Below, piece by piece: positions 27,001 through 33,782 of a stretch of 64,000 bases of DNA. Below the pieces are notes generated by a model. It did no database searches, was not told the DNA's origin, and saw only the letters and a program-made list of their open reading frames with translations. Numbering within the stretch: the first letter of the stretch is position 1; every line of letters begins with the position of its first letter. Position numbers and translations under genes: made by a program. Source of the stretch: Trichopria drosophilae (lineage: Eukaryota; Arthropoda; Insecta; Hymenoptera; Diapriidae); the NCBI GenBank assembly GCA_030407085.1, contig CM059583.1:209682001-209746000 (forward strand), in the 5' to 3' direction.

Positions 27001-27044
27001 GACTCCAAAAATTTAGTAAGGTTTTCTTGGCCAGAACTAGTCAT
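8857..27044 (-). CDS. MON2: Protein MON2 homologue, complete, 23 coding exons
   Basis: Joining the 23 exons listed separately gives 4,923 bases: 1,640 codons plus TGA, close to the ~1,700 residues of animal MON2. Established: MON2 is a peripheral trans-Golgi/endosome scaffold related to the BIG/GBF Arf-GEFs but lacking Sec7; it acts with DOP1 in endosome-to-Golgi traffic, and in Drosophila also in germ plasm anchoring. Seen: a DCB-type N-terminus (about residues 1-190), a HUS-type region (about 200-380, with [14 protein letters not shown] and [13 protein letters not shown]), a low-complexity Gly/Pro/Ala linker (414-450), then HDS-type helical repeats with family-conserved stretches such as [33 protein letters not shown] [10 protein letters not shown], and [16 protein letters not shown] near the end. 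There is no Sec7 domain. Start: the ATG at 27042-27044 is preceded in frame by TGA at 27084-27086 with no ATG between. All introns are GT-AG and the frame is intact, so the gene is probably functional. Confidence 0.97.
9092..9174 (-). CDS. MON2: MON2 exon 22
   Basis: 83 bases, residues 1558-1586 ([20 protein letters not shown]). The acceptor is CTAG and the donor GTAAGT. It completes the arginine split from exon 21. Confidence 0.95.
9271..9508 (-). CDS. MON2: MON2 exon 21
   Basis: Residues 1479-1558: [18 protein letters not shown], and [16 protein letters not shown], the most strongly conserved stretch of the family's C-terminal region. The donor is GTAGCG, a weaker site. Confidence 0.95.
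9815..9999 (-). CDS. MON2: MON2 exon 20
   Basis: Residues 1417-1479: [17 protein letters not shown] and [10 protein letters not shown], both family-conserved. It joins across the 4.4-kb intron 19 to complete a serine codon. Confidence 0.95.
11229..12078. mobile_element. Palindromic element in MON2 intron 19
   Basis: The left arm (about 11229-11420) and right arm (about 11880-12078) are imperfect inverted copies sharing CATATGGGTTTTCTCA, AATTGTTCGTGGACACCG and CTCCTGGGCT. The spacer repeats related words (TTTTCTGCTGGGAATTGTTC at about 11540). It is non-coding. The left boundary is uncertain because the outer sequences stop matching gradually. Confidence 0.65.
12829..14197. mobile_element. Terminal-inverted-repeat element, GAGAGAAAAG-type ends
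   Basis: The left end reads GCACGAGAGAAAAGTTGTAG. The right end, read in reverse, gives CACATGGAGAGAAGGGTGTAG followed by comparable GTTAGACTTACTAAA-like words. The inner arms share TAGTCNGNNNAAATGTA. A further TCTCTCTGTGTAGT at about 13998 suggests an internal or nested end. No credible transposase was found; the short open frame at 13123-13350 has no recognisable motif. Confidence 0.45.
14431..14744 (-). CDS. MON2: MON2 exon 19
   Basis: Residues 1313-1417: [36 protein letters not shown] and [15 protein letters not shown], all close to the animal family. The donor is GTATGA. Confidence 0.95.
15096..15239 (-). CDS. MON2: MON2 exon 18
   Basis: Residues 1265-1312, beginning [15 protein letters not shown] and continuing [18 protein letters not shown]. 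The acceptor is the TTCCAG ending at 15240. An upstream CAG at 15254-15256 would shift the frame. Confidence 0.9.
15309..15465 (-). CDS. MON2: MON2 exon 17
   Basis: Residues 1212-1264: [19 protein letters not shown] and [17 protein letters not shown]. The donor is GTATTT. Confidence 0.93.
15555..15805 (-). CDS. MON2: MON2 exon 16
   Basis: Residues 1129-1212: [12 protein letters not shown], then a short acidic linker ([17 protein letters not shown]) where vertebrate MON2 has a longer Pro/Ser-rich stretch, then WLSIGVEST and [20 protein letters not shown]. Confidence 0.95.
15875..16009 (-). CDS. MON2: MON2 exon 15
   Basis: 45 codons, residues 1084-1128: [19 protein letters not shown] through [10 protein letters not shown], in phase 0 on both sides. 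It lies 4.4 kb from exon 14 but joins in frame with the family sequence. Confidence 0.95.
16105..16545 (-). mobile_element. Non-LTR retrotransposon 3' fragment
   Basis: A minus-strand frame reads [17 protein letters not shown], then [20 protein letters not shown] and [10 protein letters not shown] before a stop at about 16313. This is the usual C-terminal end of reverse transcriptases of jockey/CR1-like LINEs (an R-x-WN-x-LP/IS motif). It is followed by about 180 bases and an AATAAATAAATA tail near 16115. It is strongly 5'-truncated, and lies in the same strand sense as the host gene. Confidence 0.65.
17140..18632. mobile_element. Inverted-repeat-bounded element in intron 14
   Basis: The left end, GGGTAAATCCACAGAACTTT, is matched by the reverse complement at 18610-18632 with one change. 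Inside are fragments of the dispersed repeat (CAAGATGGCGAATTCAATAT at about 17422 and CCGCCATATTGTATC at about 17790) and no coding frame. A 1.5-kb non-autonomous element is the simplest reading. The target-site duplication is not clear. Confidence 0.5.
19630..20290 (-). mobile_element. Non-LTR retrotransposon 3' end with (TAAA)n tail
   Basis: Read on the minus strand, the fragment starts with a broken frame, [11 protein letters not shown] then [20 protein letters not shown], the standard end of the reverse transcriptase thumb in CR1/jockey-like LINEs. Stops and a frameshift follow. An open stretch (20034-19825) then gives [20 protein letters not shown] and [12 protein letters not shown], followed by about 170 bases and a (TAAA)n tail at 19630-19655. 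It is 5'-truncated and dead. It resembles the fragment at 16.1-16.5 kb in sense and layout. Confidence 0.75.
20396..20797 (-). CDS. MON2: MON2 exon 14
   Basis: 134 codons, residues 950-1083: [53 protein letters not shown], a serine-rich stretch, and [20 protein letters not shown]. In phase 0 on both sides. Confidence 0.96.
20871..21033 (-). CDS. MON2: MON2 exon 13
   Basis: Residues 895-949: [20 protein letters not shown] and [15 protein letters not shown]. The donor is GTAAGT. It lies just downstream of the transposon-filled intron 12. Confidence 0.95.
21101..23186. mobile_element. piggyBac-like foldback element, TTAA flanks
   Basis: TTAA at 21097-21100 and 23187-23190 flanks an element that begins CCCTTTTCGTCCC and ends GGGACGAAAAGGG. 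TTAA duplication with CCC...GGG ends is the hallmark of piggyBac. The arms pair over most of their length (GTCCAGAATTTGGACA-type termini, then GGCCTCCTCTTTC-like, AATTTCCGGCTG and ATTTGAGGTTATG words), interrupted only by the insertion at 21566-22280. No transposase is present, so it depends on enzymes made elsewhere. The open frames inside are repeat shadows. It fills nearly all of MON2 intron 12 (21034-23378). Confidence 0.85.
21566..22280. mobile_element. TA-flanked MITE inserted in the piggyBac-like element
   Basis: The ends are CACTGTAAAAAATGGTAATG and the near-exact reverse complement, flanked by TA on both sides (21564-21565 and 22281-22282). The opposite arm of the host element keeps the uninterrupted sequence (GTGAATACTTAGTCC near 22730), which proves insertion into an existing copy. 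The interior is made of short repeated words (GTAAATTTACAA, GGTAAATTTAC). The TA flanks point to Tc1/mariner-type mobilisation. Confidence 0.8.
23379..23554 (-). CDS. MON2: MON2 exon 12
   Basis: Residues 837-895: [33 protein letters not shown] and [18 protein letters not shown]. The donor is GTATGA. It precedes the transposon-filled intron. Confidence 0.95.
23640..23852 (-). CDS. MON2: MON2 exon 11
   Basis: 71 codons, residues 766-836: [37 protein letters not shown] and [18 protein letters not shown], among the best conserved parts of the family. Confidence 0.97.
23912..24282 (-). CDS. MON2: MON2 exon 10
   Basis: Residues 642-765: [39 protein letters not shown] and [20 protein letters not shown], then [20 protein letters not shown]. 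Confidence 0.97.
24356..24885 (-). CDS. MON2: MON2 exon 9 (largest exon)
   Basis: 530 bases, residues 465-642: [59 protein letters not shown] (family signature at about residues 574-593), and [11 protein letters not shown]. Confidence 0.97.
25110..25263 (-). CDS. MON2: MON2 exon 8 (linker exon)
   Basis: 154 bases, residues 414-465. It encodes a Gly/Pro/Ala-rich linker ([19 protein letters not shown]), then [11 protein letters not shown] and GQAKST. The linker matches the position of a variable Gly/Ser/Asn-rich stretch in vertebrate MON2. The donor lies in ACATA/GTAAGA, splitting a tyrosine codon. Skipping this exon would break the frame. Confidence 0.93.
25350..25599 (-). CDS. MON2: MON2 exon 7
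   Basis: Residues 331-414: [39 protein letters not shown] and [19 protein letters not shown]. Confidence 0.96.
25684..25881 (-). CDS. MON2: MON2 exon 6
   Basis: 66 codons, residues 265-330: [29 protein letters not shown] and [20 protein letters not shown] (HUS-type region). In phase 0 on both sides. Confidence 0.97.
25959..26084 (-). CDS. MON2: MON2 exon 5
   Basis: 42 codons, residues 223-264: [40 protein letters not shown]. In phase 0 on both sides. Confidence 0.96.
26157..26393 (-). CDS. MON2: MON2 exon 4
   Basis: 79 codons, residues 144-222: [40 protein letters not shown], and a short variable stretch before AAEAYLTFQ. Confidence 0.97.
26452..26634 (-). CDS. MON2: MON2 exon 3
   Basis: 61 codons, residues 83-143: [40 protein letters not shown], then [17 protein letters not shown] (DCB region). 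Confidence 0.97.
26722..26859 (-). CDS. MON2: MON2 exon 2
   Basis: 46 codons, residues 37-82: [39 protein letters not shown]. The donor is GTAGGA. Confidence 0.95.
26937..27044 (-). CDS. MON2: MON2 exon 1 (start codon)
   Basis: 36 codons: [36 protein letters not shown]. It aligns with the N-terminus of animal MON2 proteins. An upstream in-frame stop (27084-27086) fixes the start. Confidence 0.96.
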
Positions 27045-28117
27045 CTTGCAGAATGTATTATTTGCGAGGCGCAAGTATAACGTTCATGACACGTTTTGTC
27101 AAACATAAAACACTAAGGGAATCTCATCAGCCGTTAATTTAAAAATTGCTCAAAAAATCTAATGTCTTTTTGATACGTGACGAAGTAATTTTGCCGATAA
27201 TATGCCATATTTTGCATGTTACATTAATAGGTTGTCGCACCTACTATCCGAGTAATCGATCAATAAATTGAAAGTTTTGTTTTGCTTGTGGACATCTGTC
27301 CTATGCTTCTTACCGTCGTTGCAGTAAAAGTGGCAAAATCTTTCCTTGACGATGATGCGAAGCATCTGGCATTGTGCAGATATTTATCAGCAGGGTAGAG
27401 ATGTCATTATTAAATAATAGAGTACCGAAGCAGAGAGCTTTGGCTGATTTTGTAAAATGTAGGAGATAAAAAAGAAGTGTCGACCGGTGAGCGACGTTCA
27501 CCACGTCGCAAAATCAACAATCGACTCAACCGCAGGTTTCGACGCTGACGTCGACAGGATGAGACGTTACTCAAATCCACGGTTGTGTTGGTAAACGATC
27601 CTAAACAAATACATAAAACAATGAAGTAACACGTTTCACTGCACTAACTCTGGATTAGCGATCCACGTCGTCCATAGAGAGATTCAGGCGATTTCCACGT
27701 ATGTGTGCGTCGCATTGCGAGCGGATTCCATAACCGGACGTTTAGGGCACAAGTTTACTCCATTCTTCTGACGTTCCGGTGACAGTTTGACATTTGACAA
27801 CAGGAGCGTAGGTGTCAGTGTATCTGCAGTATTGCGAAGATCACTCTATTTGTCCAATCTGTCACCCCAATGATCTAGTTGTGTGTATATACATAAAGGA
27901 GATATGTATATGCTAGATCGGCCAAGATGGGCTCGTACAGTCGTGGACAGCGCAGCTGGCGACATCATGACCGCAACCAATCAAGATCGACACTAACTTT
28001 CTCACTGGTACAAGTCATATACAAATTTCTTCGAATTTGAGTACATTGCTTATTTTGCACTTTTTTTTAATAAATATTTGTGTAATCTGCGTTCAAAAAT
28101 GTCGACATAACCTCCTT
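27045..28117 (-). promoter_or_regulatory. MON2 5' region
   Basis: This region lies upstream of the MON2 start and is GC-richer than its surroundings between about 27480 and 27800. It contains TGACGTCG (27547) and TGACGTTCCGG (about 27769) on the plus strand, which resemble CRE-like sites; their use is unknown. The transcription start cannot be placed from sequence alone. No other gene was seen. Confidence 0.4.
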
Positions 28118-28222
28118 ACCCAACAAACCATAAAGTATACCAAAATCTGTATACGATTTAGTACGAAAGTCTTTCTTTTGCATAATGAACATGTTTATGT
28201 GTTTGTAAATGATTAAGGGGAG

Positions 28223-29563
28223 GTGAAGTTAACCGGCCATTAATTAACGAAATCGATCGAAAATAGCGCGAATCGTTTGCGAATGATTGCGATTACCGAT
28301 TTTTCGTTTGCGACTTCGTCGTTTTTGAGTTATTTGCAAAAAACGACATGGCCGGCTAACTTCACGTTAGCATTTTTGAAAACGCAATTACTTGGCAACC
28401 AATCGACCAATTTCGCCCAAATTAGGCTTGATCGTTTGCGATTCGTTTGCGAATTGAGAAAATATAGCAATCTCCCGAATATCATAATAAATAATGCGAA
28501 AATAAACGAATTATCGAAAGTTACTAGATCCAGCCCGCCTCGATATACAAAATCCTTTAAAAGGTTTGCGATTTTTTTGCAATCGGTCTCAAACGTTTGC
28601 GATTCGTTTGCGAATTGAGAAAATATAACAATCTCTCGGATATCATAATAAATAATGCGAAAATAAACGAATTATCGAAAGTTACTAGATCCAGCACGAC
28701 TCGATATACAAAACCCTTTAAAAAGTTTTCGATTTTTTTACAAATCGCAAACCTTTTAAGGGATTTTGAAGCGAACGTGAAGTTAGCCGGCCGCGTCGAG
28801 TAACTTTCGATAATTCGTTTATTTTCGTATTGTCTATTATGATATTCGGGAGATTGCTATATTTTCTCAATTCGCAAACGAATCGCAAACGTTTGAGACC
28901 GTTTTCAACAAAATCGCAAACCTTTTAAAGAATTTTGTATATCGAGGCGGGCTGGATCTAGTAACTTTCAATAATTCGTTTATTTTCGCATTATTTATTA
29001 TGATTTTCGGGAGATTGCTATATTTTCTCAATTCGCAAACGAATCGCAAACGTTTGAGACCGATTGCAATAAAATCGCAAACCTTTTAAAGGATTTTGTA
29101 TATCGAGGCGGGCTGGATCTAGTAACTTTCAATAATTCGTTTATTTTCGCATTATTTATTATGATATCCGAGAGATTGTTATATTTTCTCAATTCGCAAA
29201 CGAATCGCAAACGTTTGAGACCGATTGCAAAAAAATCGCAAACCTTTTAAAGAATTTTGTATATAATGGGGCATATAGGATAATTTATTTTTTTTATTTT
29301 ACAAGTTATCGGAAAAAGCACACTCAATTCATAATTCGCAAACGAATAGCAAACGATCAAGCCTAATTTGGGCGAAATTGGTCGATTGGTTACCAAGTAA
29401 TTGCGTTTTCAAAAATGCTAACGTGAAGTTAGCCGGCCATGTCGTTTTTTGCAAATAACTCAAAAACGGCGAAGTCGCAAACGAAAAATCGGTAATCGCA
29501 ATCATTCGCAAACGATTCGCGCTATTTTCGATCGATTTCGTTAGAATGGCCGGTTAACTTCAC
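28223..29563. mobile_element. Palindromic element with tandem ~160-bp units in both arms
   Basis: The ends are GTGAAGTTAACCGGCC and its reverse complement, and the terminal arms of about 215 bases (28223-28441 and 29335-29563) are near-perfect inverted copies. Between them, a unit starting CGTTTGCGATTCGTTTGCG repeats with a 160-bp period on the left (28433 and 28593). In inverted sense it repeats with a 161-bp period on the right (phase markers at about 28886, 29047 and 29208). The end motif recurs inside at 28350-28365 (inverted), 28777-28792 and 29423-29438. GGAGG flanks both ends, with one base of slack on the right, and may be the target duplication. The open frames here (RFVCELRKYSNLP and similar) are the same repeat read several times, not proteins. 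Confidence 0.75.
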
Positions 29564-29573
29564 GGAGGTGGCC

Positions 29574-30241
29574 TCGGCAACAAAATCAGCTCTATGAAAT
29601 ACACCTTTAAAAAATTTGAAAAAATCAAATCTGTAGTAATTTTTTACGTGGAATTCAGTGATGCTAGAGTAAAAAGTGTAAACAATTTTTTTGACCCATA
29701 AAAAATTTTTTTTTTTTCGAAAAAATTAAATTTTTTTAAATCCAACCGCAGTTATTTAGAAAAAGTGTTTTTATGTTCAACCCAATTTTTTCAAATTTTT
29801 AAATTAATTGAGTAAAGTCTAGAATCATTTTTTCCGTGCTAAAACAAGTAGGTCAAAAAAATTATTTCTTTAGTAATTTTTTACGTTAAATTCAGTGGTG
29901 CTAAAATAAAAAATGTAAAAATTGTTTTTGACCCATAAAAAAAATGTTTTTGGCCCATAATAAAATTTTTTTTTGAAAAAAATGGAATTTTTTAAAATCC
30001 ATCCGTAATTATTTAGAAAATGTGTTTTTAAGTTCACCTTAATTTTTTTGAATTTTTAAATTAATTTAGAAAAATGTAGAAGCGTTTTTTAGAAAAGATA
30101 AATTTTGTTTCGAGCTGAAATTCATGGGTTAAACAAATTTTTTATTCTAGCACCACTGAATCCCTCGTCAAAAATTACTAAAGAAATAATTTTTTTAAAC
30201 CTTTTTAAAGGTGTATTTCATAGAGCTGATTTTGTTGCCGA
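29574..30241. mobile_element. Inverted-repeat element, TCGGCAACAAAATC ends
   Basis: The first ~38 bases (TCGGCAACAAAATCAGCTCT then ATGAAATACACC) are exactly inverted at 30204-30241. The interior repeats a loose ~250-base theme (TAGTAATTTTTTACGT, TTCAGTGNTGCTA, GACCCATAAAAAA) twice in direct and once in inverted sense. It is non-coding. It abuts the previous element within about 10 bases. Confidence 0.7.
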
Positions 30242-30433
30242 ACGATGATTAACGTACGTAACCTACAAGAAATTATTAGGCCAGCAATAGAGATTGGATA
30301 GGATTGGATTGAAAATTTCAATTCATTTTGAATTCATACTTTGATTCCGTAAATATGTATTCAAATGGATTGAATTCCGAAGAAAATCCATCTGTATTCA
30401 ATTTTATGAATATAATCGGAAGCGTTATTTGCC

Positions 30434-30542
30434 GCCCTGCAAACAATAAAGTAACAGTTATGTAACAACTATGTAACATTTATGTAACAATGTAACCATT
30501 AAGTAAATGTTACATAACTGTTACTTTCTGTGTTTGCAGGGC
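30434..30542. mobile_element. 109-bp MITE, GCCCTGCAAACA ends
   Basis: The termini are GCCCTGCAAACA and TGTTTGCAGGGC, with inner arms GTAACAGTTATGTAAC and GTTACATAACTGTTAC. It is nearly a perfect hairpin. Confidence 0.75.
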
Positions 30543-30912
30543 GCCCAGTAAACGGAAATGGATTCATTTTGATGAAATTGAATCCGCGGTTTTCATTATT
30601 CTAATCCCTGCAAATCCAAAAATATCGTATTTTTGGATTCCAAGGGATTGATATGAAGCTCGAATTCAACAGCAGGAATTCACATGCATTGAAAATCCAT
30701 TTATTTTTGGTAATATTATTTTTGGATTTGCAGGAATTGAAAAAATTAAAATCGAATTCCCCAGCAGGGATTCACATGTATTGAAAATCCTCTCGTTTTT
30801 TTGAAATATTATTTTTGGATTCGCGGGGATTCAAAAACTTAAGACCGCGGATTGAGTTTTATAAAAATGAATCCACTTGAATCCATCTCCAATCCATTTT
30901 CATTTGCTGGGC
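30543..30912. mobile_element. 370-bp MITE, GCCCAGYAAA ends
   Basis: The left end GCCCAGTAAACGGAAATGGA and the right end, read in reverse, GCCCAGCAAATGAAAATGGA. The arms continue with ATTCATTTT and CCGCGG words. It directly abuts the 109-bp MITE. Confidence 0.65.
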
Positions 30913-31073
30913 GGATTAAATTTCAGAAAAAGTATTCCATCTGTATTCAATTTTACGAACACAATTACGAATACAGTCGGAAGCGATATAAGAATACAAA
31001 TAAATACAGATTTATTCAAAGTTTATTTTTTGAAAGAAAACTTTTTTTGCATTGAAATGAATACGCTCAGATA

Positions 31074-31253
31074 CCCAGTAAACGAAAACGAATAGAAAGT
31101 TAAAAATGCGAATTGAAATGAATTCAAGTGAATTAAAATGAATTAAAAAGTGGATTCAATTAATCATTTTAATTCAGCGTTTTAATCCATTATATTTCAC
31201 TTGAATTCATGTCAATTCGTATTTTTAACTTTCTATTCTTTTCGTTTACTGGG
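31074..31253. mobile_element. 180-bp MITE, CCCAGTAAACGAAAA ends, TA flanks
   Basis: CCCAGTAAACGAAAACGAAT at the left is inverted at the right, with one change. TA flanks both sides (31072-31073 and 31254-31255). The arms run on through AGAAAGTTAAAAATNCGAAT. Confidence 0.8.
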
Positions 31254-32046
31254 TAGTTCTGAATCCGTAATGTTAATACGGAGGCATTTAATATTTCGTT
31301 TTTAAGAAGGAAACTTTTTTTGGATTGAAATGGATACACTTGGATAGTTTTGAATCCGTAATGTTGAATACAGATGTATTCAAAGTTTTGTTTTTGAAAT
31401 ACAACTTTTTTTGGATTGAAATGAATACACTTGGCTACTTTTGAATCCACAATGTTGAATACGGATGTATTCAAAGTTTCGTTTTTGAAATACATCTTTT
31501 TTTGGATTGAAATGAATACACTTGGATAGTTTTGAATCTGTAATGTTGAATACGGATGTATTTAAGATTTAATTTTTAAAAAGAAAACTTTTTTTGGATT
31601 AATGTGAATTCAGAAAGTAACCTTTTTATTCGTATGAAGGAATAGAATTGTATTTACGTATTAAAATGGATTCACCGTTGACCAAAGTATGGATTCAGAA
31701 TTTAATAATTGAATCCAATTCTACACAACCCTATCCAAATTCGATTGCTGGGAGACGACTGAAACTGGAATTTAACAGAATGGAATTCGCTTGCAGCTCA
31801 GAAATCGGGAAAAAATATAGTCTATGCTTTTTCTAAATCGGCAGTTAGATTTTGTACGATTTTAAACGTCCTTGTAATTCGAGAATCGGATAAAGACAGC
31901 ATATCTAATACATGCAAAAAATTATTCGTTCTAAGTGGTTCTAATATAAAGAAGATGGTTTTCTACTGTGCCGATTTACCCATTAAAAATGGATTCAAAT
32001 TACGACTCCTTTTTTAAATTCATTGGCATGCGGGTAGGGAAATCTT

Positions 32047-32457
32047 CCCAACAAACGAAAAAGTATACGAAAAATCTGCCTACGATTTAATATGAAATAA
32101 GTCTGTTTCTTTCCCACTCTTTCAGTTACGAATGCGAAATGATTACTTTGGTTATCGAATGATTTAAACTCAAAACTAAAAAAAAGAACATTTCTTCGAA
32201 AATTATGAAATACGGAAAACGATATAATCAATTCTTCGATTAAATTAACAGAATTTAAAGCTATTCTAAGTCGCAACAAATCAATTTCTGTAATGCATGA
32301 AATATACGGTATCGTATAAGATCGAATCAATTCAATTCTGGTATTACAGGTCGTATAAAATAGTATAAATTCGAATAAGAATCTCGAATAATCAATAAGC
32401 CATTAGAAAGAAACAGAATGCAAAATATCGATTCCATATACTTTTTCGTTTATTGGG
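32047..32457. mobile_element. 411-bp MITE, CCCAACAAACGAAAAAGTAT ends
   Basis: The left end CCCAACAAACGAAAAAGTAT is inverted at the right end with one or two changes. It shares its ends and subterminal words (CTACGATTTA, AAGTCTGTTTCTTTC) with 28120-28180, so the two belong to one family. Confidence 0.7.
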
Positions 32458-32730
32458 TTATTAAAGGGATTCAAATGACCACTAATCAATCCATCTAAAA
32501 AACGTTCAGCTTGCAAAAGGGATTGAAATGAATTCAAATGAAATGGAATAAAGAAAGATGAATGTATTCCAGAATTTTGCAGATTACAAAATGGACTCAT
32601 ATTTTTATATAGAAGTTTACTCAATTTCAAATAATTTCTATCTTTTTTATCAGATTTTTGAAAATATGCTTAGGTGTCTTAGAGTTAATTAAAATTAATA
32701 TTAATTATCATTAATTAGAATTAAAATAAC

Positions 32731-33440
32731 ACAGTCCAACAAAATTTTGTTGCCGTATAAGTAAGAGTCGATTCTGGTACGGTTTTTACTCCAGAATCCA
32801 AATATAACCGCCAAAATTGCCAATTGGCTCTAGTTTTTTAGAAATTGAAGGTCAAAGGTGTAAAAAATTCGATTCTACGTATTTTTGAGCATCTATTCAA
32901 AGAACAATAAAATGCTGTTGTCCCGCCAGTAAGAATCAATTTTGACAGAGTTTTTCCCACAGAATCGAAATATGTACGCCAAAATATTGAATCGGGCCTA
33001 TTTTTTGCCAAAATTGCAGGTCAAATGGGCAATCACGTTTTAGGGGCTTCATTCAGTTTTATCGAAAAGTAGTTAAGAAAGATAACGAGTTTGAATGTCA
33101 GTCAAATTTCAAAAAGTTAGTTGGACACACTGCATCTACCAATTTGCGTTTCTTGATTTTTTTTTTAAGTCGCAGCCTAGAATAAAAATGTGAAAAATGT
33201 CAAAAACTAGGTCCACATCAATATTTTGGCGTACATATTTGGATTCTGAGGGAAAATTGACAATCAGAGTTGACTCTTACTGGTGGGGAAACATCATTCT
33301 TTTAGGATGTGAATAGATGTTCAAAAATGCCTAGAATCGATTTTTGTACCCCTTTGACCTCGAATATCTCAAAAGCTACAGCCTATTGGCTATTTCACGA
33401 TCATATTTGGATTCTGAAGCAAACATCCTATCAGATTATA
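32731..33440. repeat. ~700-bp imperfect palindrome
   Basis: Arms of about 300 bases around a centre near 33090 share CCAGAATCCAAATATNANCGCC-like words, ATTTTGGCGTACATATT, AATGATGTT/AACATCATT-like words and GATTCTACGTATTTTTGAGC-like words in opposite orientation. CAGTCCAAC at 32732 and GTTGGACACACTG at 33120 may be the ends of a shorter inner element. It is non-coding. Confidence 0.5.
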
Positions 33441-33782
33441 TAACTACGTCGACACTGAAAAAACTGAAACGATAACTGCTGTTGTGTAGGAGTATATAAT
33501 GAAAAATAAATAACCAATAAAAGGTTACAGCGACAGTATGAATTCATAATCTTACGTCGAATTCATTATTTTTTATTTGAATTCGGAACTGTTTCATTTA
33601 TGGTCATATTATTTTTGGATTCGCATCGATTCAAAGTCTGACTTCGAATTTTAGGATTGATTTATTTTGGGTGTCATAATTTTTGAATATGCAAGTATAC
33701 ATATAAGTAAAATAAGATTATTATTTGATAATCATATGCTTTTGTACCGATTGATTTTTTATATACTTTATGGTTTGTTAGG

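Larger units (their letters stand above)
30281..31752. mobile_element. ATTGAATCCA-rich element holding three smaller MITEs
   Basis: The left end CCAGCAATAGAGATTGGATA and right end CCAAATTCGATTGCTGG are inverted copies with a few changes. The body consists mostly of repeated words (TTTTTTTGGATTGAAATG, GAATACACTTGGATAG, TTGAATACGGATGTATTCAA), with a ~120-bp direct repeat between about 31260 and 31600. The inner elements are 30434-30542, 30543-30912 and 31074-31253. Confidence 0.6.
28119..33782. mobile_element. Outer element of a 5.7-kb transposon nest
   Basis: CCAACAAACCATAAAGTATA at 28120-28139 has a one-mismatch inverted partner at 33762-33781, both extending to CCC/CCT-type ends. Everything between is occupied by other inverted-repeat elements (28223-29563, 29574-30241, 30281-31752 with three inner ones, 32047-32457 and a palindrome at 32731-33440). 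The pairing could also come from two solo copies of a family. The matching family member at 32047 supports CCCAACAAACN as a real transposon end. Confidence 0.5.

Noticed and set aside
28433..29270. Regular ~160-bp repeats resembling an array
   Set aside because: Not CRISPR: the units are contiguous without unique spacers, occur in both orientations and lie in an insect genome.
28277..29511. Six similar open frames (RFVCELRKYSNLP and related)
   Set aside because: They are one noncoding 160-bp repeat read several times on both strands. The end positions follow the repeat period.
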